A stretch of 64,000 nucleotides of DNA from Desulfomicrobium sp. UBA5193 (GTDB lineage Bacteria > Desulfobacterota > Desulfovibrionia > Desulfovibrionales > Desulfomicrobiaceae), in NCBI GenBank assembly GCA_002412965.1, contig DHWB01000003.1, positions 517,149 to 581,148 of the forward strand, written 5' to 3'. Within the stretch, counting starts at the first letter, position 1. Each line of letters opens with the position of its first letter. The position numbers were made by a program, and so were the translations under genes. Below, piece after piece: positions 24,972 to 32,400 of the stretch. Under the pieces are notes generated by a model, which worked only from the letters and a program-made list of their open reading frames with translations, was not told the DNA's origin and ran no database searches.

Positions 24972-26050
24972 ACCTGCTTTCACGCTATCTCCTCAGGCAA
25001 AATCTTTTTTTGCTGCTCCTGATCTGCGGTGTTGGTCTTGGGGTCTACATCTTCATTGACCTCTTTGACCGGCTCGATAATTTTCTGGACGCCGAGGTTG
25101 GATTTGCGTCCATCGCAGTATATTTTTTCTATCGCACGCCGTTTATTCTGGCCCAGATTTTTCCGGCCGTTTTTCTGGTGGCGCTCATGGTTCAGTTGGG
25201 GCTTATGCTTCGAAACAGGGAGCTTCTGGCTTTGGAGGCCTGCGCTGTTTCTCCGGGTGTCGTGGCCAAGTCCGTGCTCTGGTATGCGCTGGCCCTGTGC
25301 GTGACGCAGCTTCTTTTTTCTGAGGTCCTGGGTGTGAGCGGGCACAAGGCGGCGGATCGGATCTGGACCGAAGAGGTTCGCAATCGTCAGATCGAGAGCA
25401 GGACGCTGACCGATATCTGGTTTCGGGAAGACAACCGTATCGTGCATATGGCAGAGGTGGTTCCGTCGTCCAAGAAAGGAAAGGGATTGACGGTCCACGT
25501 TCTTGACGAAAATGATGCCGGCAGCATCAAGGAAATCATTCGGGCGGAAAAGTTTCAGGTCACCCGCAAGGGCTGGATTCTGTCGGAGGCGAGCCGGACC
25601 GTTCCCGAATCCTTTGCTGTGGAGAACGCAACGCAGCTAGACCTTGATCTGCGCACCGACTTGGGGGGCTTTTTGATCATCGATCCCAAGACGAGGCTCG
25701 AGTCGCTTCCTCTTTGGCAACTTGGCCAGGAAATCAGGCGCTTGCAAGATTCCGGTTCCAACATTGAAAGACTGCAGACGGCCTGGCACATGAAAATCGC
25801 TTATGCGGGCTCAGTGCTGGTCATGGCGCTTATCGCCCTGGCTGTCGTCTCCGTTTTCGGTTCCCTCTACGTCATCATTCCGATTGGACTGGTGTCCACG
25901 TTTTGCTATTATGGCCTGTTCGTGCTCTGCTCCTCTGCCGGTGAGAAGGGGCTCGTGCCGCCGGTTATGGCTGCCTGGGCGGCCAATGCCATCTTCGCAA
26001 CCGTTGCCGGCGGAAGAATGCTGCTCGGCCGTTCTTTTCACCTGGGCTGA
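24968..26050 (+). CDS. lptG: Lipopolysaccharide export permease LptG
   Basis: The ATG at 24968 overlaps the lptF stop (ATGA), which fixes the start; the longer frame to 24836 lies inside lptF. The 360 residues follow the same YjgP/YjgQ plan: three spans (LLLLICGVGLGVYIFIDLFD first), periplasmic jellyroll (about 100-265) and three spans from AWHMKIAYAGSVLVMALIAL. The text in the second membrane block fits LptG. It would pair with LptF and LptB to drive lipopolysaccharide toward LptC and the periplasmic bridge. The following 41-residue membrane protein starts 19 bases later. Confidence 0.9.
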   Translation: MNLLSRYLLRQNLFLLLLICGVGLGVYIFIDLFDRLDNFLDAEVGFASIAVYFFYRTPFILAQIFPAVFLVALMVQLGLMLRNRELLALEACAVSPGVVAKSVLWYALALCVTQLLFSEVLGVSGHKAADRIWTEEVRNRQIESRTLTDIWFREDNRIVHMAEVVPSSKKGKGLTVHVLDENDAGSIKEIIRAEKFQVTRKGWILSEASRTVPESFAVENATQLDLDLRTDLGGFLIIDPKTRLESLPLWQLGQEIRRLQDSGSNIERLQTAWHMKIAYAGSVLVMALIALAVVSVFGSLYVIIPIGLVSTFCYYGLFVLCSSAGEKGLVPPVMAAWAANAIFATVAGGRMLLGRSFHLG

Positions 26051-26069
26051 AGACCCACAGGAGGGTGCT

Positions 26070-26195
26070 ATGATCTGGTTGATTACCCTTGGGGGATTCG
26101 TGCTCGGATGCCTGGTGACGTACGCCCTGGTCCAGGATTCATCGGATGATGACGATTCGGATCAGGATGATGCGGGTCAGGACAAGGAATCGTAG
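26070..26195 (+). CDS. 41-residue membrane protein with acidic tail
   Basis: CAGGAGGG lies 6 bases before the ATG at 26070, so translation is likely. Residues 2-21 (IWLITLGGFVLGCLVTYALV) form a single membrane span. The rest is strongly acidic, with 10 Asp and 2 Glu in the last 20 residues. It follows lptG by 19 bases and is probably part of that operon. The last 19 bases overlap the end of the convergent TetR gene. No family is recognised. Confidence 0.65.
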   Translation: MIWLITLGGFVLGCLVTYALVQDSSDDDDSDQDDAGQDKES

Positions 26196-26797
26196 TCCAG
26201 GGACGGGACGTTTTCGAGATATCGGGTGAGGATGCGCAGGATTTCGGGGTAGAAGTCGTCGGTGAAGGACAGTCCCAGAATGTTTTCCTTGGCCACGAGA
26301 CGGGCCCTTGTGGCGCCGAAGACCGTGGAAAAAATGACGCTGGCCGCCAGATTTGGTTCAAGGTCCGGGCGAATTGATCCATCGGCGATGCCCTTGCGCA
26401 AGCTGTCCAGCATTTTTTCCACCACTTGGGCGCAGACGGTCAGAATCTCGGAGTTGTCGGCGCCCACCGTGTTGGCCAGAAATGGTGAGCAACGCAACAG
26501 TGTCAGGAAGCCCGATTCTGGGATGGTGGATACTTTGAGGATGCATTTGGCGAAATTGAGCACGCTGCTCAACCCGTCGGATGCGTAGTACTGGCTTTCG
26601 TCGATCTTGTTCAGCAAGTCAGAAAGAATGGCGATTTCCACCAACTGGAACAGGTTTTCCTTGCTGCCATAATGATGGGCTATGAGCCCGTCGGCGATTC
26701 CCGCTTCCTGGGCAATGCGTTTGTAGGTGGTTTCTGCGTATCCGAGTTCGCCGAAAAGCCGCTTTGCCGACTCAAGAATGCGTTCCTTGTTGCCCAT
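26177..26797 (-). CDS. TetR-family transcriptional regulator
   Basis: The 206-residue product (from ATG 26797) has an N-terminal HTH of the TetR type: RILESAKRLFGELGYAETT, then YKRIAQEAGIADGLIAHHYG and SKENLFQLVE. A helical ligand-binding core follows, with no recognised ligand. A GTG at 26803 has better ribosome-binding spacing (AGGAG, 7 bases) and may be the real start, adding two residues. The long frame to 26902 is unlikely. It is divergent from the FadL-type gene, with 278 bases between starts, and may regulate that gene in response to a fatty acid or related hydrophobic compound. That is inferred from neighbourhood only. Confidence 0.88.
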   Translation of the reverse strand: MGNKERILESAKRLFGELGYAETTYKRIAQEAGIADGLIAHHYGSKENLFQLVEIAILSDLLNKIDESQYYASDGLSSVLNFAKCILKVSTIPESGFLTLLRCSPFLANTVGADNSEILTVCAQVVEKMLDSLRKGIADGSIRPDLEPNLAASVIFSTVFGATRARLVAKENILGLSFTDDFYPEILRILTRYLENVPSLDYDSLS

Positions 26798-27021
26798 GAC
26801 CACGTGTCTTCTCCTTTCTTCTCTGTTTTCTGTGCCCTCTCTTAACCAGCCGCTTAAGACCAGTCCATTATTTTTATCCTCCCTTGCTGTGTGATCGCTC
26901 AATTTAGGATTTGCGCCCGATGGCAGATTTTAAGAATAATATTCCGCCATCACGGAGTGTTGCAAAACTCTTGACGCATATTCTTTCTTAATTTAGCTCG
27001 AATAGCGATGCAGATTGAGTG

Positions 27022-27036
27022 GGCACTTAAGGTGCC
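27022..27036. promoter_or_regulatory. Possible TetR operator upstream of the FadL-type gene
   Basis: GGCAC (27022-27026) and GTGCC (27032-27036) form a perfect 5-bp inverted repeat around TTAAG, about 40 bases before the FadL start. TTGACG at 26971-26976 could be a -35 box of the same promoter, but its -10 is unclear. Both halves are short. Confidence 0.3.
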
Positions 27037-27075
27037 GCGCTGGTGGTGTAAACAGTGCAACCAAGGGGAGGTTGA

Positions 27076-28347
27076 ATGCGAACTTTGAAATCATGGGTCA
27101 TTGCCTGGTGTCTGGTTGTGGTTACGGCTCAGTTTTGTTCTGCGGCAGGTTTTGCCATCTATGAATGGGGTGCGCGCGACATGGCCCTGGGTGGCGCCAC
27201 CGTAGGCCGCGCCGACGATCCGGCCGCGCTCTCGAGCAACCCTGCGGGCATCACGCAGCTTGACGGCGTGCAAGTCACCGGCGGCGTCTTGGGCATCCAT
27301 CCCGTGCTTGATGTCGAGGCCAATGGCAAGACGAAGACCTCGGATGAGGACGCCCTGTACCTGCCTCCGCATTTTTACGCCACCTGGAAGGTCAACGATC
27401 ATTACAGCCTTGGCCTGGCGACCTTCTCGCGCTTCGGGCTCGGCACCGTGTTCGACGATGACTGGGAAGGCCGCTACAATTCCTATGAGGGCACCATGGA
27501 GTCCGTGTCCTTCAATCCCAACATGGCCGTGAAGGTTACGGACAATTTCTCCGCCGCCTTCGGTGTGGAGGCCATGTACCTGAATTTCAACTTGAAGAAG
27601 AAACTTGATCTCAGTGGGGCGCAGATTCAAGCTTTTGATGGTGATGCAGATTTGGAAGCAGACGGAATGGGATATGGTTTCAATATGGCTCTGCATTATC
27701 AGCCGTGCCAGTATGCAAAACTTGGTTTGGCCTATCGGAGCCCGGTCACAATGAAAGTTACGGGTGATGCAAAGTTTTCGGATATTCCCGGAGGCCTCGA
27801 GGCTCTTGGAGCGTTCCGCGACACTTCCGCCAGCGGCACCGTGACCCTTCCCGACTCCTTTGCTTTTGGTGTCGCCATGTACCCGATGGACAAGTTGAGC
27901 ATCGAGGTCGGCGCGATCTATACTCTCTGGAGTAAATACGACGAACTGAAGATCAATTTCGGGGATGATGTGATCCCGGTCAACGGCAACCCGTTCAATC
28001 TGACGGATGAGACCACTTCTCCGAAGAACTGGAACGACGTTTGGCGCTTCAACGTCGGCGTTGAGTACGCGGCCCTGGATTGGCTCGACCTGCGTCTCGG
28101 TTATGTTTACGATAACACTCCGGTGCCGGGCGACACCATCGACTACCTGCTGCCCGACAGCGATCGCCAGATCTTCAGCACGGGCCTCGGCTTCCACAAG
28201 GACAACTGGGCGGTGGACGTGAACTATTCCTACCTGCTTTTCATGGACCGTGACATCGACGGGCGCGCCGAAGACTACGTCTATGACGGCGAGATCACAA
28301 ACGCCGACGCTCACATTGCCGGCGTGTCCTTTACGTACAAGTTCTAG
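27076..28347 (+). CDS. FadL/OmpP1-family outer-membrane transporter
   Basis: The 423-residue protein begins with a signal peptide (MRTLKSWVIAWCLVVV, cleavage after FCSA). The mature N-terminus AGFAIYEWGARDMALGGA and SSNPAGITQLDG carry the NPA-type hatch motif of the FadL family. The rest has alternating beta-strand text and ends in aromatic Phe (FTYKF), as outer-membrane barrels do. FadL proteins pass long-chain fatty acids or other hydrophobic compounds by lateral diffusion. No fatty-acid degradation gene is next to it. GGGGAGG lies before the ATG. The divergent TetR regulator is a likely controller, and two hairpins close the gene. Confidence 0.92.
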   Translation: MRTLKSWVIAWCLVVVTAQFCSAAGFAIYEWGARDMALGGATVGRADDPAALSSNPAGITQLDGVQVTGGVLGIHPVLDVEANGKTKTSDEDALYLPPHFYATWKVNDHYSLGLATFSRFGLGTVFDDDWEGRYNSYEGTMESVSFNPNMAVKVTDNFSAAFGVEAMYLNFNLKKKLDLSGAQIQAFDGDADLEADGMGYGFNMALHYQPCQYAKLGLAYRSPVTMKVTGDAKFSDIPGGLEALGAFRDTSASGTVTLPDSFAFGVAMYPMDKLSIEVGAIYTLWSKYDELKINFGDDVIPVNGNPFNLTDETTSPKNWNDVWRFNVGVEYAALDWLDLRLGYVYDNTPVPGDTIDYLLPDSDRQIFSTGLGFHKDNWAVDVNYSYLLFMDRDIDGRAEDYVYDGEITNADAHIAGVSFTYKF

Positions 28348-28364
28348 TCTCTCTCGTTCACGAC

Positions 28365-28447
28365 AACGCACCGCGCCGCAGGCGGTGCGTTCAGACTGCT
28401 GGCAAAGCCACCTCAAAACCCCCGTCAACTGAAGGGGGTTTTGTTAT
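28365..28447 (+). terminator. Tandem hairpins terminating the FadL-type gene
   Basis: First hairpin: AACGCACCGC (28365-28374) with GCGGTGCGTT (28382-28391), no T-run. Second: AAAACCCCC (28415-28423) with GGGGGTTTT (28434-28442), continuing G-TTATT; it is a typical intrinsic terminator. Confidence 0.85.
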
Positions 28448-28454
28448 TAAAACA

Positions 28455-28693
28455 ACCCTCGCCGAAATGACGACGAGGGTTTGTTGGTGCTCTGACGCCT
28501 CGGCTTGCCCGTTCGTTTTTGGGCTTTCATTCCTGCAAGACGATTCTAGAATTGAAAACAGGTGCATCGGCGAGAATTTCGGATTTCGACTTGTGGGAAG
28601 GTTGGTTTGTCAGGTCCAAAACGGCCGAGCGGTCCGTCTATCTGGATCGTCATGAATGGTTGTCTGATCTCGCCGCACGAGCGGGAAAGACGC
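28455..28693. other. Spacer between fadL-type and queuosine-transporter genes
   Basis: A hairpin ACCCTCG/CGAGGGT at 28455-28480 is followed by T-rich text on both strands and could work as a back-up terminator for the minus-strand transporter gene. An open plus-strand frame (28519-28767) has some protein-like text but runs through the next terminator and into a gene, so I see no supported gene. Confidence 0.4.
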
Positions 28694-28714
28694 AAAAAGC
28701 CGGTTGCCCGGCTT
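28694..28714 (-). terminator. Intrinsic terminator of the queuosine-precursor transporter gene
   Basis: Read on the minus strand, AAGCCGG pairs with CCGGCTT around a four-base loop, then TTTTT. Plus-strand arms are 28697-28703 and 28708-28714. It starts 4 bases after the stop codon. Confidence 0.75.
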
Positions 28715-28717
28715 GTT

Positions 28718-29347
28718 TCAGCATTGCGTGGGCGAAGCGTCCGGCTTCAAGGGGTCCTTTTCCTTGACCAGATAGATGGCCGGCAGGGAGAGGAGGGTGG
28801 TGGCGAATTTGATGATGGTGTTGCTGAAGAAGATGGACCAGACCACGGAGCCTTCGAACAGGCCGCCAAAGGCGATCCAGCAGAAAATGAGGCTGTCGAG
28901 CGGGATGCTGACCGCGTTGCTGACCAGCACTCTGGACCACTGATGCCGGCTCGTGACCTTTTCCTTCCACAGACTGTAGATTTCCGTGTCGGTCAGTTCG
29001 GAGATGACTTCGGCGATGATGGAGGCGATGACCAGCCGCCACAAAGGGGCCAGCACCTGTCCAAACTCCGGCTGCGCTCCCACGGCCATGTCCGGCGGCA
29101 GGATGGAGACCATCCAGAAATACAGGGCCATGAGCAGGTTGAAGCCCGCGGCGGTGATGATCATCAGCCGCGCACCTTGCTTGCCCATGGTCTTGTGGAC
29201 CATGTCTCGCAGGGTGAAGGTCAGGGGGTAGATGAAGGTGCCGGCGTCGATGGACATGCCACCAAGCATGACGATGCGCAGGGACCCGACATCGGAAAAT
29301 ATCTGCAGGGCGATATAGGACGCCACAAGAATGACGATTGCGTTCAT
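28718..29347 (-). CDS. Queuosine-precursor transporter (YhhQ/VUT family)
   Basis: GAGGAG lies 5-10 bases before the ATG at 29347, so I start there rather than at 29443. The 209-residue protein has about six spans and matches the VUT/YhhQ family: PLTFTLRDMVHKTMGKQGAR, VASIIAEVISELTDTEIY and LVSNAVSIPLDSLIF. E. coli YhhQ imports 7-cyano-7-deazaguanine and related bases used to make queuosine in tRNA. The substrate here is taken from the family. No preQ1 riboswitch was recognised in the 110 bases upstream. The gene is monocistronic with its own terminator. Confidence 0.88.
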   Translation of the reverse strand: MNAIVILVASYIALQIFSDVGSLRIVMLGGMSIDAGTFIYPLTFTLRDMVHKTMGKQGARLMIITAAGFNLLMALYFWMVSILPPDMAVGAQPEFGQVLAPLWRLVIASIIAEVISELTDTEIYSLWKEKVTSRHQWSRVLVSNAVSIPLDSLIFCWIAFGGLFEGSVVWSIFFSNTIIKFATTLLSLPAIYLVKEKDPLKPDASPTQC

Positions 29348-29480
29348 GAAAACTCCTCGAAGGATAAGATCGGGAGCCTTCGTAGACGGAAGCGGGAGCG
29401 CTGTAAATGGCGGGCTTGGCGGTTGATTCCAAGCCGTTCTCATTCAAGAGTTGTTTAGCACTCTAAAAATAAAGGATATT

Positions 29481-32400
29481 TTAAGTCGCGCATTTCCATA
29501 CGATCTGAAAAATTGGGACATGCCAACAGGCGCATCGCTCAATGTCCACCCATCCCGACGCCAGATCCTGCTCCGAAGGGGTGCGGTGCAGGGACGCCAG
29601 ATGGAATATCCGGGACACGGCCATCCCCTGGGCCTGATACCGCGCATACGTTTCGCGCCCTTTGGCTGAAAGTTGGCAGACCGGAACGGAATTGGCAAGA
29701 ATACGAATCCGTTCGCCATCTTGAAATTCAAGATTCACGGCGCTTGCGTGTCGGAGCATTTCAATATGTTCCAAGGTGCGAACATGCGCGGACCTTCCTG
29801 CCGGAAAGGACAGGATGACATCATCGGCTCCCATTTCCCATAATTTGCTTCGCATGTCCCGTTCCTCTTCCGGACTGATCTGGAGGGCGACGTGTTGGAT
29901 CGTCATTTTGTTCGCACTGTTTCCCGTGATCTCGGAAATAAACGGATGCGTTTGCGGCGCACATACAATCAAGCGGTCCTTGGCCCGGGTCATGCCGACA
30001 TAGTAGAGACGTCGCTCCTCTTCAGCCTTGGCGCTTGCACGGGGTTCTCCGGCGAGTATGACGGCGGGAAATTCGAGCCCCTTGGCAGCGTGCATGGTGG
30101 AGATGAAAATCCCCCGAGCCAGGCTTCGATCGAAGCGGCTCAAGTCCCTTGAGATGTCCCATGTAAAATCGCAGAATTCATGCAGGGGGCGTCGCAGGGC
30201 CGGATAGGCGTCCCGGTATTCGGCGGCGATGACGGCCAGATGGCTGAGCCAAAGCCTGTTTCGAACCGTCGTCTCCTCGATCAGTTGCAGAACCAGGGCA
30301 TGCACCTCCTGACCTGTGCACAGGCATGAGCCATTGCGGGCGAGCAGCGCCAGGATGTCGTGGATTTCATGAATTGCCGGAAATGGAAGAGTGCGCCGAC
30401 GCACGGGGTGGACCTCGACACCCATGCGTCTGGCCAGGAGCGAGATGGCGAAGGCCTCCTGATTGGTGCGGGTCAGGATGCAGACGCCCTGCGGGGGCAT
30501 GCCGTCCCGGACCAGCCCTTGGGCTTGCTCCAGCGCATCCTTGAGCATGGCCTGAGCGCTCGTTGTCGTTCTGATCTGCACGTTCGCAGCTTCCTGCATC
30601 CGGACGGCCACTACGGGCGGGGTATCCATGCGGTCCCGGTTGTGGCGGATGAGGGCGTTGGCGGCTTCGACAATGGGCGGTGTGGAGCGGTAGTTCTGGA
30701 CCATGAAGGTCATGTCTGCGCCGTAATCCGTTGTGAATCGCCCGATGAAGCGCACATTGGAGCCCTGGAAGGCGTAAATGTTCTGATCGGCGTCGCCTAC
30801 GGCCAGCAGCGCCGGGCGCTTTCCCTGCTCCTCCTCGTTGCGTCCGGCCAAAAGCGACAGGAATTCGTATTCGACCTCGTTGATGTCCTGATACTCGTCG
30901 ACCAGGATGTGCTCCAGACCCAGCAGCCGCTCGCGCCAGTCCAGCGCGGACTCCATGTCCTGATTCCGGTTGTCCCGCAGGTATGCCACCGCTTCGTCCA
31001 GGATTTCGCGGAAGACTCCTTCCTCTCCCCGGCTGCCAAGCAAGGTCCGGCCGGTGATGGTCATGGCCAGGCTATGATAGGTATGGATGCGGATGCCCGC
31101 AGCGCTCTTGCCGAGCAGGGCGGTCAGCCGCCTCCGCAATTCGGCGACGGCGTTCCGGTTGAAGGCGACGGCCAGGATTTTCCTGGGCCGGATACGGGCC
31201 ACTTTGAGCAGATAGGCCATGCGGTGGACGATGATCCTTGTCTTGCCCGAGCCGGGACCGGCCACAACCAGCATGTTCTTGTCCAGGGGGGCCTGGACGA
31301 TAGTCTTTTGCACCGGGCTCAGGTCATGCAGGATAGCGCTGTATTGCTGTTCCGTGACCGGCAGATCCAGAATGGATTTGCGGTCGCGCAGGTGCGTATC
31401 CACAAAGGCTTCGCGGGTTTTCTGGAAATAGTCGCGCACGAAGCGCAGGGCTTTGTCGATGCCGTCGAAGACCGCGCCCAGCTCCGCATAGCGTCCCATG
31501 ATGTGCACTTGCGCGATCTTCTCCTTGTAGAACAGGGAGAGGGGCGAATACTCGGCCAGGCCGAATTTTCCCTTGCGGTCGGTTACGGTGATACTCATGG
31601 CCGGCCGGATGATGGAAAGCCCATTCTGCAGGCAGATGGCGTGCATGGAGTGCAGGGCGAACAGACCGATCATGGCCGACTGCGCGTGATCCGGCAAAGC
31701 GCTGGTGGTCACGTTGCCGCGCAGGGCACTTTCCAGTTGTGCGGTTCGAAACGACACGAGGAGGTCCTTCCCGCGTGCGCCGGGTGGGAGCAGACCCAGC
31801 AGGAATTGCAACAGCACGCTGGAGGCCAGGTTGCGCCGTGCTACACTCTCGCGCAGTACCAGCCATTCCCGGCGCAAAGTCACGGAGTAGGTGTTGGGTG
31901 AAATCTGTCCAAGGCGAAGCAGTTTTTCGTCCATGAACAGTTCCAGCACCCGCTGCAGCCGGGCGGGCGTGGCGTCTGCAAGCCCATTGTCCTTCAGTCG
32001 CTGGCTGACGTGCCGCATGGAGAGCATCGAGGTCTTGCCTGGCCGGGCGTCGGGCTCGTCCTCTTCCATGAGCCGCAGCAACGCTTCTTCCAGTCCGGTG
32101 TACGCGGCGAAGCGTGACAGGGCGTCGTCGCTGATGCCCTTGCGTACGAAGGCGGTCATGTTCAGGTCGTGGTCCAGGATGCGCGCTTCGCGCATGGAGC
32201 GCAGAGCGCCCAGAATCCTGTCGGGATCTGCGCCCAGCCGCAGGGCCAAGTCGTCGGTGTTGAGGAGTTCCTTGGGCTCGGCCTGCATCAGGACACCCAC
32301 CAATTCTCGCCACAGTTCAATTTCCGAGTGCGAAAGATCCAGTTTGGCGATACGCTTCTCGGCTTCTTCGCGGGACGCGACCAGAATGCTGCCATCTATA

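Noticed and set aside
28519..28767. Plus-strand frame of 82 codons downstream of the FadL-type gene
   Set aside because: It runs through an intrinsic terminator and into the opposite-strand transporter gene, and has no family.
29348..29460. Possible preQ1 riboswitch in the leader of the queuosine-precursor transporter gene
   Set aside because: I looked for the short preQ1-I pattern and its A-rich tail before the ATG and did not find it; the leader has no convincing conserved core.
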